Positions 12,427 to 22,311 of a stretch of DNA of 64,000 nucleotides are shown here, piece after piece. Source of the DNA: Coffea arabica (taxonomy: Eukaryota; Streptophyta; Magnoliopsida; Gentianales; Rubiaceae); the NCBI RefSeq assembly GCF_036785885.1, contig NC_092323.1:16934501-16998500 (forward strand). Reading direction: 5' to 3'. A model generated the notes under the pieces. It ran no database searches. It was given only the letters and a program-made list of their open reading frames with translations, and was not told the DNA's origin. Position numbers and translations under genes: made by a program. Within the stretch, counting starts at the first letter, position 1. Every line of letters begins with the position of its first letter.

Positions 12427-12706
12427 TACATCGATTTACTTTTTAATTGGAAAAGGCGCCAGAATGGAATTCCCTAAAATGCCCCTTTTGTATTGCACGA
12501 TTATGAACCTAATGGAAATTATACGGTGGCGCCGCTGCAAAGATCCTTGATTGGAACCGATATATAGGTTTAGGGATCCAATTGGCTAGAAATAATATAT
12601 AGGGACTAAATTGACGGAAAAAAAAAGTTTAGGGACTAAATTGGCGATTTTCCCTTTTTTTTGTATATGTCTAACTATTTGCTCCCCTAAGTTCTAGAAA
12701 GTCACG

Positions 12707-12712
<6 letters not shown>

Positions 12713-12763
<51 letters not shown>
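12713..12763. repeat. (TA)n microsatellite
   Basis: An uninterrupted run of TA dinucleotides of roughly 48 bases, just right of the Mutator-like element. Confidence 0.95.
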
Positions 12764-12772
<9 letters not shown>

Positions 12773-14130
12773 GCTATTTGTTTCTTAGAAATTTTCAAAA
12801 ATCTTATATTGGCTCCAAAGTTTATATGTGTATGCATTTCATCTTCTCAAACTAGATTTATAATTCCGCCACCAAATCTCACTTCAATAAATCTTCAAGC
12901 TAAAGTGTAAATCAATTATTATCTCAAGATGCCACCCCGCGAAGATATAGATCCCAAAATATATATGCCTATATGATACCAATATGTTAAATTGGTGGCA
13001 TATTCATGTTTATTGTTACTTAAGCTAGGAGACATATAAAGCTAAGTATAAAAAATAGTAGCGTGACATGAATCGAGCACTCCGACAATAATGCTGACAA
13101 ACATACGAAAAAGGCTTAATGGGCCATCACGGTGAATAGCATGAAGTCCTAAAGGCGCAAAAGACTGCTGCCGACTACCTTTAAATTATCCCTATCAGCT
13201 TTCCATTGGTGCAAATTCGCAGGCATCAAGTGGTAAAAAGATTGCCCGTTCCAATGGATGTAGATTGTTGTGTATGTTCTCTTTTTTTCCTTTAAAGGAT
13301 GATTCCAAAAGGGAAACTTTAAAGTTACAAAAGAAAATATTTTGCCTAGCTTATATGAGCACAATTTGGAGACATTTATTCTTACCAAACTTATATGAGC
13401 ACCCTTTTTCTTTAATGGAAGATTTTGAACTCATAATTTCCTACTTACAATCGCTTCTCTTTTATCAGTCAATTCATACGAGCACTTGTTTGTTACCATA
13501 GATACCATTATTAAAATATACCATGTAACCAGCATTACAATTTAAAACATTTTCACGTACTAAACTGCTCCAGATGATCTACAAAAGACTAAACTAAAAC
13601 ATAATTAACTAGAAATAGGATTACACTTTCAAATTCTAAGAGTCTCATGGCAGCTTGTTTTTGTTGGATAAATCAAATTTACAACTTGTATCTTTTAATG
13701 ATTGTTTATTTTTTATTTTTTCAAATTAAAACATATAATTGTCATTGTAATCTTTTTGCATAGCACACGAATTACAGACACATTAATTATGAAAACAAAT
13801 ACAACATATATCAATTAACTGGGAAGCTCATTCAAAATCCATCCCTTTAATATGCAAAGTAACATGATAACCTTTTTTTTTTTTTTGGGTCACAAATGAT
13901 GAAACTGAAAGATCAAATCAAGCGCGTAGTGGAAATGGCAAATGCCGATTGGAAATTTTCGGCCGCTGGCGGAGAATATAGGTCCAACAAACAAGAACGA
14001 GCCACCCTCCAGTTCGGGGCAACTAACAAAATCGGGCAAACTGCGACGGCCCAAAATAAGGTTTAACTCGATAATATGGACGGCCGATAAAATCTAATTA
14101 GCCAAACAATTGGGGTTTTATCTGACTGCA
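12764..14130. other. AT-rich spacer, no gene seen
   Basis: No coding sequence or clear transposon ends were recognised here. The right edge (about 13920-14100) becomes more GC-rich as it approaches the ribosomal-protein promoter. Confidence 0.5.
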
Positions 14131-14500
14131 AATGGAGTCTAGGGTTTTGCTGCTTCATCCTTCTGCAAAGATAGAAGTATCCGATCAAAAGTCCTTACGC
14201 CTACATTAGCTAAGCAGACCCAGAAACAGAGAGTACGGGAGAGTGATTCTTTTGAAAGACTGGGCATTACCGCAGCTTTGACTCTGTTGCTTTCGTTCCG
14301 AGGGTGAGGTTCAAGGGTTGGTCGAGCTACTCCTATTTCTCATCTTGAACAAGGTAGTCCGGGAGTGAATCAAGGTAGTAAGTCAGTGAGCTGATTCTGA
14401 CGCTTTCAACAAGAAGAATTTCCCTCTAAATGGTCGAACTAATTTCCTATTGAAAGAAAAAAGCCCTCGTCTCTGCGGTGAATCTTCCCAGCTCTTCAAC
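14131..14500 (+). promoter_or_regulatory. Ribosomal-protein-type promoter and leader of the eL43 fragment
   Basis: A TAGGGTTTT element (reverse complement of the telo-box AAACCCTA) lies near 14141-14149, with a related GGGGTTTTATC just upstream. Telo-boxes are typical of plant ribosomal-protein promoters. The leader then runs to ATG 14501. Whether this promoter is still active is not known; its gene body is truncated. Confidence 0.5.
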
Positions 14501-15144
14501 ATGGTTAGCTCTCAATATCTCTGATTATTATCAGGATTTGGTTAATAAATCGAAAGTTTAACCTCTTCCTTTTCGACTTAATTACTTGTTAGTGCTATTA
14601 TGATTTGTTCATTTGCTGGGATAAGTGTAGGGATTTTGTCTTTCTTTGTTCAGTTATCTTCAATTTATCCGTTTTTAAGATGGCCAATGCGAATAGGGTC
14701 GGGGGGAGGGAAACTATATTTGTTGTTTCACTAGGTGCTGAAGTTTCTTGGATTGGAACTTTCAAAAAATTTATAGTAATTATCTGTATTTAAAATCTGG
14801 AAGATTATTAAAGAGTCAACTTTAGGTGCTTTCTTGATGTGGTCGTTTTAGCTTGGAGAGTTTTCGTGATTGGTTTTTGTCCGGAGTATTTTTGGCGGTA
14901 AGGAAATGAATCATGGGAAATTCTTGCTGTAGCATGTTGTGGTGTTATTATATGTTATATGGTCGTTTGTTAAAAAAAAAATAGTGTCATGGTTTTGTCC
15001 ATAGATTGCTGATTGCAGCTTTCTGTCATAAGTTTTTTGTTTGTTAATCTTGTCGAAATTAATTTTGTAGCTCTAGTTTCATCATGCTTGTTTAATTTTT
15101 ACAGACTAAGAGAACTAAGAAGGCGGGTATTGTTGGGAAATATG
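14501..15144 (+). pseudogene. RPL37A: Ribosomal protein eL43 (L37a), first two exons only
   Basis: Exon 1 is only the start codon (14501-14503), followed by a GT-AG intron. Exon 2 (15105-15144) encodes TKRTKKAGIVGKYG, which matches the N-terminus of plant eL43, a zinc-ribbon protein of the large ribosomal subunit. A good donor (GTATGT) follows at 15145, but the remaining roughly 78 codons, including the CxxC zinc ribbon, are absent; the next 450 bases are non-coding and then the SAICAR synthase gene begins. The visible splice sites and reading frame are undamaged. It is therefore a 5' gene fragment, either from a partial duplication or a deletion of the 3' part. An assembly error is also possible. 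Confidence 0.85.
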
Positions 15145-15598
15145 GTATGTATCTTTTCCATTTTTGTGGGATCCTTTTACATTGTGTAAAGAATTTTATA
15201 GGTGCTATTAGAAATGTGTGTGAATTATGGTTAAGTATCACCAAGATAAATATGGACAACTCATGATATACCTACTTTCACAGACTTGTGCTAGTAACTA
15301 CAAGAAGGATACATCCATAGGTTCAACAATCGTACCTGCACTTTGTGTCCATACATTCCATAGGTACACTAATCGTACCTCCAGATTAATCATTCCTTTA
15401 ATTCAAATCACATAACCAAAATCCTGACATATCTGCACCCTCTTGTCTGGGACTTGATGCAGCTTCCGGTGCCTCAGACTGCTATAAATTTTCAGGGGTT
15501 GCTTCAATTATTGCAGACCTGTTTGAAAACGGAAACCCCTCCAAAAGAAAAGAAGCTTGAGACTTCAGAGTTCGGAGTTTGTCGCTTTCGAAAAGAAA
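15145..15598 (+). promoter_or_regulatory. Promoter and leader of SAICAR synthase
   Basis: A TATA-like CTATAAAT lies at 15481-15488, about 110 bases before the ATG at 15599, at a sensible distance for a plant promoter. The stretch otherwise has no coding sequence and separates the eL43 fragment from the purine gene. Confidence 0.4.
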
Positions 15599-18122
15599 AT
15601 GGCCCAGAATTGTATAGGAGGAGTTTTGAACCCATCCAAAACTCTCAAGCCAAAATGCATACCAATCAACCATTCAAACCCTTCATCCCTCTCGTCATCT
15701 TCTTTGCGTAAATTCATTCTAACAAAATCCAAGAAGTGCCTTCCTCCGTCAATTTGTATCTCTGCATCAATGTCATCAAGCCAGCAGCACCAACCGCCAC
15801 CTTCTCTTGAGTCTTTGAAAACAAGTGAACGCAGAAATGAAGTCTTGAATGCTATCCATAGCTCATTAAACAATTGTTTATTTGAAACCCATCTTGATTT
15901 AACCGTTCCTGGTCTTAAATCCAAAACCAGAGGCAAGGTAACTATTTCCAAAATTCTTTCTTTACTCGATTTTTTGTTCAGGGTAATCTTGTGATTCTTT
16001 TTTTTTTTTAATTGTACTTTTTTGTATTTTTTGTATCTCGATGGACTTTGTATTCTTTATGAGGCGCATAATCATATATCTTACCTTTTGTCTCTGTTGC
16101 TATGCTTAGTTCACTTATTGATGAATGTTGGAAAAGGGAGTAAGAAAAGCGTGTCATTTAGTTTGGGAGAGCTGCAAAGATTTTTTTTTTTAATTTTATT
16201 TTGTGTGTTGGTTGTTGCGAGTGAGAGTAAAGATAGGTTAACCCTGTTGAACACTTCATCAGCGGCTGGCCCCCCGGGGGGCCCGGGGGTGGGGGTGGTG
16301 GGAAATGCTTTGCTGGATTGTTTTTGGGGGTGAAAAGGTAGAATCGACGGATTCTCTGATAACATAGTTGCTCTTCAGTTTTTTCGTATAGTTGATACTC
16401 AAATGATCATTTGACTCATTTTGAAGGTTAGGGACATTTATGATGGAGGAAATTATCTTGTGCTGGTAACAACAGATCGGCAAAGTGCATTTGACAGAGT
16501 TCTTGCTTCAATCCCCTTCAAGGGGCAGGTACATGATTCTAAACATACAGAAAAATTTTTGATTAAAGCAGAAGAATACGTATTATTGGTTGAGGCTAAC
16601 GAGTGTTTGTTTCAGGTGCTTAATGAGACAAGTTTGTGGTGGTTTAATAAAACTCAGCACATTGTTCCAAATGCAGTTGTGTCTGCACCAGACAAGAATG
16701 TGACCATCGCAAAGAAATGTTCAATATTTCCTGTTGAATTTGTTGGTGAGATATTTTTACCTTTAGTTTTTACACATTTTTTCCTTATATGCAATATTCT
16801 GCAAATTTTTTTGTCTCCAACTACGTGTTTGTGTAACAGTATGATACTATATGGTAGTCTTGGACTCGAAGTGGCTCTCATTTCCATATTGAGTGACAAA
16901 CTAATTCACTTGTTGATTGTTTTCTTTTTCTAGTTAGGGGTTATGTGACTGGAAGCACTGATACATCATTGTGGACTGTCTACAAAAAGGGAGTTCGGAA
17001 TTACTGTGGCAATGTACTTCCTGATGGTGTGACATGTTACTTACTGTGTCAATTCCATCTTCTGTGTAACTTTTGGTTTTATGATTCTTCAATGAATGTA
17101 TAACAGGAATGGTGAAAAATCAAAAGCTATCAGAAAATATTCTCACACCTACTACTAAAGCTGCAGATCATGATGTTCCTGTGACTCCGGATGAGGTTTT
17201 CATTTACTAAATAGAACTTGTCATTCATTAGGCATGTGTATATATTCCGTTGATTTTTAGTGTAATAAAGTAGAGACAATAATGGCTAATTGCATTTGAA
17301 TGAATTGCCTTGCTTTACATAAAAAAAGGTCTATCTCAAGTTGAGCACCCTACATATGGAAGTTCTATTTTATCTGTACAATGCACCTGCTAATAATGTT
17401 GTGCGGGACATTGTGAAAAAAAATTTCAGTTTTGCCCTCAATTTGGGCAACATATTAATGAGCATTGTTTGTTTTCCTTTTCTTTAGTCGTAACCAAATA
17501 ATAGATCATACTGCTTATATGTGTTGAAAATTTTGTATCTCAGATAATTCAACGTGGTTTAATGTCTCGAGCAGATTACGAGGGTGCAAGTAAGAGGGCA
17601 CTACAGTTATTTGAATATGGTCAGGTAGTTAAGTTTTGGCTTTTCTTAAGGGAAATTTGTCTCTTTTTTTTTTTTCATGTAGTGTTTTTTGGTTGTGGCA
17701 TGGTACATACTCATGCATTTTTCGTTGATAGTAGTTACACAAGTTGACATGAGCCTTCTGCCTGCAACTTAGGGTTAATCATGTCGAAGTCCTGTAATTA
17801 AGCAGTTTTTCTACATTCTAATTTAATGATGATGGAGAAGCACTTACTCTGTGATATTTATTAGAAGAACTACCTCCTTAAGAATTCTAAGCATTGTGAT
17901 CATTTGTACAAACTAGGAAGTATTTGAGAAAATGAAAGCATGATCAAGGGGTGGTGAAGTGGAGCTGCTATTGGCATATAAATTCTCCTTTCCTTATCCA
18001 TTTTTTTTCCCATAATTAACTGCAGCACGTGGCAATGAAACATGGCCTCGTATTAGTAGACACCAAGTATGAATTTGGAAAAGCACCTGATGGTACTGTG
18101 CTTTTAGTTGATGAGGTAAATG

Positions 18123-18153
<31 letters not shown>

Positions 18154-19408
18154 GCTTGTGAAAGTGCTTGTGTTTGTGTGTGTCCTGTGCATCTCTCTCT
18201 CTCTCTCTTACACTTCCTCTCACACATTTTCATGTGTAATTATAACACTGTCTTGTGTTTTGATTTTCTTTTGAAGGTGCATACTCCAGACTCGAGTAGA
18301 TATTGGATTGGTCATTCTTATCAAGAACGCTTTTGGAATGGCCTTGAACCAGAAAATGTTGACAAGGTAATGCCTTGAGGGGGGAAAAAGGTTGGAATTA
18401 AAAGCAAAACCTTAGGAAGGTGAAAAAATCCGAAAAGCAAAATCAACATTCCAATAATAGAAGTCATTTGTCCCAAATTAAGTGTGCCTATATATATATG
18501 TCGTGCATGTAACTTGCTTTTTCTTTAATACAAGATTATACTGGCACTCTTGGAGATGTTATAGCATTCTGACTCCCATATTTTAATACTAAATCTTTCC
18601 CAGGAGGTCTTGAGGCTATGGTTCAATGATCATTGCAACCCATATGAAGATAAGGTTATTCTATTTAAATTAGTTTTTTGTGTATCATTCGAATGACTAT
18701 TCCCACTGAAGTTACTCATCAGAACTGAAAATGGTTATATCCTTGCTTAGGTCTTGCCTGATGCTCCAGAAGAACTGGTTTCTGAATTAGCTTGGCGGTG
18801 TGTGATTCATTTATTCTTTTTTTTTTTTTTTTTGTCAGCAACGATACATGTGTATAACCTACTCTATCCTAATCTAGGGGGAAGGGGGAGCCTAAGGAGA
18901 CTGTTATAAGGGCTAGTGGGTATACAGACCCAACTAGACCAAGGGAGTGCTATGACACAACTCTTAGATTTTTTTCACTGCTGGTGAGGTTTGAACCCTC
19001 ACCAACAGCCCAAGGAGGGACTTAATCCCTCCCTGGTGGCCACTGAGCCATTGGCCCAGTGGTTGTGTGATTCATTTATTCACCTTTTTGTATTTTGGCT
19101 CATAATGGCATATATAGTCATTTCTTGTTAGTTTTTCTCGATGGAGTGAAGACGTTTGCAGAGTTTATTAGTTGTGACCACATATTATTGATATTTCCTT
19201 CTAATGACAGATATATATTCTTGTTCGAGACAATAACAAATTCAAGTTTTGAAATACCTACGGCAAAGGTAAAATCGTAATGACTGATTTGTTATCTCAA
19301 GGTTACTAGATTAGAAGCCCGATATGTGACTTGAATGTGTTCATGCAGGAGCCAATACATGATCGAATCACCCAAAATGTTTCGCAAGCGCTGAAGTCTC
19401 TCTTATAG
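15599..19408 (+). CDS. PUR7: SAICAR synthase (phosphoribosylaminoimidazole-succinocarboxamide synthase)
   Basis: This enzyme joins aspartate to CAIR with ATP in de novo purine synthesis, in plastids of plants. Twelve exons: 15599-15937, 16427-16528, 16616-16745, 16934-17026, 17107-17195, 17544-17624, 18026-18115, 18277-18366, 18604-18654, 18751-18797, 19211-19268, 19349-19408. They total 1230 bases, or 409 residues plus TAG. The first 60 or so residues are Ser/Lys-rich and poor in acids, as in a chloroplast transit peptide. The core shows GKVRDIYDGG, DRQSAFDRVLASIPFKGQ, and both family signatures, FPVEFVVRGYVTGS and LVDTKYEFG. I chose ATG 15599 because it begins the transit-like segment; an open frame upstream has no ATG in good context. 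All phases agree and no break is seen. A SINE sits in intron 10. Confidence 0.96.
16262..16302. repeat. G/C homopolymer patch in intron 1 of PUR7
   Basis: A block of C6-G6 followed by CCC and G-runs is extremely GC-rich amid AT-rich intron sequence. It contains a self-complementary CCCCCCGGGGGG core and several G runs. It may form strong secondary structure. Confidence 0.8.
18130..18153. repeat. (CT)n microsatellite in intron 7 of PUR7
   Basis: An uninterrupted CT run, with a second shorter run at about 18191-18207. Both create artificial Ser-Leu open frames. Confidence 0.95.
18817..19063 (-). mobile_element. tRNA-derived SINE in intron 10 of PUR7
   Basis: Read on the minus strand, the element begins CCACTGGGCCAATGGCTCAG (A-box region), contains the B-box-like GGTTCAAACCTC and ends in a run of A. 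It is flanked by an 18-base perfect target duplication, TGTGTGATTCATTTATTC, at 18799-18816 and 19064-19081. The left copy starts one base inside the intron donor (GT at 18798-18799), so the insertion hit the splice junction, yet the duplication restored a working donor. Polymerase III promoter boxes plus poly(A) identify a SINE. Confidence 0.92.
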
Positions 19409-19453
19409 TGTCAGAGCTTCTCGAGGTGTTCAAGGCTGAAATGCCATGATTTT

Positions 19454-20860
19454 CTACCAGTTGGAAGAGCTGCAGCAGCGATCAGTACTTCTGTAATTTA
19501 GCATGCTCAACAGCTCAACAGTTCTTTGTATTCGATTTCGTTTCCTCTGCACTATGACAGCGAGCACTTTCTCATGTTGAGATGTTGATATGTAAAGCTT
19601 CATCATCTCGTTATATGGATGAGGGTTTACAATTAGTCCCAAGCTGTTCATCTTCTGCATCAAAGCCTCAGCCTTCTCAGTGGACCTTTCTTTAACATAA
19701 AGAGTGCAGAAGAGGGAGACTGGCAGCTTTCTTAGAAACAGTGTCAAGCAAATTTTCAAAATACTCTTCAACTTCCCATACAGTGTGCACTTTAATCGTC
19801 AATTCCAGCCTCAATGCATGATCAGCAGCAGACATTCGAGATCTTTCTTTAGCCTCCATTCATGTGAATATCTGCAAAAGGATAAAAAACCAAACAACAT
19901 TACTTTCTGCATCGAATTTTTGACTTAAACCCCACAATAGGGAAAAAGAGAAATATACATAGCCTGTCTCTTGCGCTTGTACTCTCACATTAACATGAAA
20001 ATCAGAGTAAATGTATAGCATCAGTGCCACTACAACCACCAAAATCACCTCTCAAACAAAGAGATTGCATTTCACTGAGTTTAAGCATTTTAGTGCAACG
20101 CGTAAAAGGTCAAAGAATGAAATTCAATCTCGGCATTCACCCTGCAAATACTACCAAAAGCAACCTTTCATGTCTGTATTTCATGTGCAGAAAGGGATCC
20201 AAGCCAAGGAAATTAGCATCTGTCAAGATTATCATACAGGTAATCCATCCCAGCAGCAAAGTTCTACCGGCCATACCACAAACATGAATCTAGAAATTGC
20301 AGAACAGCAGAGAATCTACTGTAAAACCAAAAACTTAGAAACTCATTTTCCCTTTTCAATCATGTTTAATTACACCAAAGCCGTCCAAGAATCTAGCAAT
20401 CTCAGCTTCAATTCTTCCAAATTTTGCGTTACTAGGAAAAGCATCAACATTGACACCACAATTACGAAATGTACAAAATAAAAAAAAGGGAAACAAGTAA
20501 AGGGAAAAAATGGGAACAGAAACAAGAAGGCAAGAAAGCCCAAGAAGTAAAAGCATTAAGCATGAAGGATCTCCAGGGCGTGCTTGAAACGCTGCCGTTT
20601 CAGCAGTAGCCTGGATATCATATGCAACGGAGCTCAGAGAATGAGACCTGTCCGCGGCCTTCCTCAACCCAATTCTGCAGCACAGCAGTGGCGCTCCGCC
20701 GTGGGTACACAAGCTTTAAAATTCGAGTTTTGAGGCAGCCACCACCACCACCATCATCTTTATCAATCTTGTGGGCCTTGTTAAATGATTCTGTACTGAG
20801 TCTAGAAATTGTTTCTGATGAGAAATGCCTCCAAAACCTCCAAATCATTTCATTTGCTAC
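19454..20860 (-). pseudogene. Broken P-class PPR protein gene
   Basis: Two coding islands on the minus strand resemble organellar PPR proteins of the At1g60770/At1g02150 type. The 5' island (about 20540-20854) begins MIWRFWRHFSSETISRL, a mitochondrial-type leader, and continues to VYPRRSATAVLQNWVEEG, then needs two frame changes to read AYDI and KRQRFKHALEI. The 3' island (about 19490-19870) has HALRLELTIKVHTVWEVEEY, a frame change, then the repeat-like EKAEALMQKMNSLGL and NPHPYNEMMKLYISTSQHEKV. Most of the normal array of PPR motifs is missing and the gene ends early. The islands are separated by about 670 bases without clear homology. Loss of function is clear from the breaks; RNA-binding function in an organelle is only that of the parent family. 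Confidence 0.75.
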
Positions 20861-21269
20861 CATGGTTCGAAGTCTCGGCCGAGATCGAGACGACTCGGCC
20901 GAGTCGTCACCGTCTCGACCCTACCGATACGATACCGTGACAAAACGATACTGAGATACTTGACTCGCCGAGAAATTGGCCGAGACGTCACCGCGACGGA
21001 TTGACTCGGCCGAGTCACACTGAGTCACTCCGAGTTATCCCGAGTCAAGACGAGAAATCGGCCGAGTTACACCGTGACGGATTGACTTGGCCATTTCTTT
21101 TGCTATTTTTTATTATTTTTGTTTAGCATATTTTTTTATATTATTAATAATTTTTAGAATATTAAATACTTTAAAATTTGCGTCTCACCGAGACCGCGAC
21201 CGATATGCCGAAACCGATGTGGAACGTTCCGGGCCGCGACCGTGACCGCGACCACGACTTTGAACCATG
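20861..21269. mobile_element. hAT-type MITE at the 5' end of the PPR pseudogene
   Basis: The ends are inverted (CATGGTTCGAAGTC at the left; the right end is the complement of CATGGTTCAAAGTC) and are flanked by identical 8-bp repeats TTTGCTAC at 20853-20860 and 21270-21277. An 8-bp target duplication is the hAT superfamily mark. The 409-bp body has GC-rich arms full of CGAGTC/CTCGGCCGAG motifs around an AT-rich centre and encodes nothing. It supplies the false Met codon that extends the PPR frame upstream. Confidence 0.92.
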
Positions 21270-21555
21270 TTTGCTACACTGACAAATATAACATTTCCGC
21301 GCCCCACCAAAAATTAAACATCACCAATTAAGAAACTCTTCACTCACAATTACTACATCTTTCTGGGTAGTTAAGAAAGAGTTATATTTAGTATTTACCT
21401 GCTTGGAGCAAAAAGCTGCAGACGAACTGCCATTCTTGATTTCTTCCCCCTCTTCTACAGCCCACAGTTTTTTTTTTTTCTTTTCTGTCTCTTTGTTAAA
21501 CACGGTCGCTGTTTTATGAAGGAGCAATATGGAGGACGACTATTGCAAATGAACC

Positions 21556-22311
21556 GTGCTGAAGCCTGGATACCAGATGGTAGCGTATCCAACATTGGCT
21601 TCAAAATTGGCTTGTCCAACTCAGATGACTTCAATCTTATTTCCGGTACTTCCATGGCTTGTCCTCACGGTGCTGGTATTGCAGCACTTCTTAAATGTGC
21701 ACACCCAGATTGGAGTCCAGCAGCTATTCGCTCTGCAATGGTAACCACAGCAAACCCCTTGGACAATACTGGAAATCCTATCCGCCAGATTAACGGCTTC
21801 ACTAACCCAATTGCTTCACCTCTATCCATGGGAGCAGGACAAGTCAATCCGAACAGTGCACTGGATCCTGGCCTTATATACGACGCTACAGCACAAGACT
21901 ACATAGAATTGCTCTGCTCAATTAATTACACTCGGAAGCAAATTCGCACCATAACAAGATCCAGTTACAATTGTTCAAAGGCATCATCTGAGCTAAACTA
22001 TCCTTCCTTTGTTTCCTTGTATACTTATGGGACTAATGCATCAACTCAAAAATTTGAAAGGATTGTCACAAATGTTGGAGATGGGGCAGCAACATATAAG
22101 GCAAAAGTGACACCGCCTCACCGTCTTCCCGAAGACATTGGTATTCAGAAAAATGTATGAAAAACAAAGCTATTCCCTCACCATACATGCTAAGATTGAC
22201 GAAAATAACCAAGTTACATATGGTGCAGTTATTTGGGTTGAGGATAATGGTAAGCATAGCGTGAGGAGTCCAATTGTTGTGACACCAAAAATTTCATCTG
22301 ATGATTCGTAG
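21556..22311 (+). pseudogene. Subtilase (plant SBT family) C-terminal part, frameshifted
   Basis: The frame contains the subtilisin serine motif GTSMACPHGAGIAALLK with its nucleophile Ser, then HPDWSPAAIRSAMVTTA, the MGAGQVNPNSALDPGL block and part of the fibronectin III-like C-terminal domain (SELNYPSFVSLY, FERIVTNVGDG). The catalytic Asp and His regions, the propeptide and signal peptide are absent. At the 5' edge a VLKP segment runs directly into WIPDG, so about 15 residues (the usual MAPG stretch) are deleted. Near 22140 another small deletion shifts the frame, and the family sequence resumes as YEKQSYSLTIHAKI through to VVTPKISSDDS and TAG at 22309-22311. It is a truncated, twice-broken copy and cannot make an active protease. 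Confidence 0.88.

Larger units (their letters stand above)
10125..12654. mobile_element. Mutator-like element with ~220-bp terminal inverted repeats (Pack-MULE candidate)
   Basis: The left end (10125 to about 10345, beginning GGGAAAAATCGCCAATTTAG) is matched as a near-perfect reverse complement by the right end (about 12435-12654). The flanks are runs of T (nine on the left, eight on the right), compatible with a 9-bp target duplication in a homopolymer. Long inverted repeats and a 9-bp duplication are the signature of Mutator-like elements. No transposase is visible, so it is non-autonomous. Inside are a GRF zinc-finger gene fragment on the minus strand and a second, nested element (10523-11540). 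Carrying a host-type gene copy with an intron is what defines a Pack-MULE; the capture itself is inferred. Confidence 0.85.

Noticed and set aside
15565-15951. 128-residue open frame on the minus strand
   Set aside because: It is antisense to exon 1 of the SAICAR synthase gene, which has strong homology and splice agreement; the antisense frame shows no known motif.
18029-18378. Overlapping plus-strand frames rich in Ser-Leu repeats
   Set aside because: They read through the CT microsatellite and intron 7 of PUR7; the real exons on both sides use only parts of these frames.
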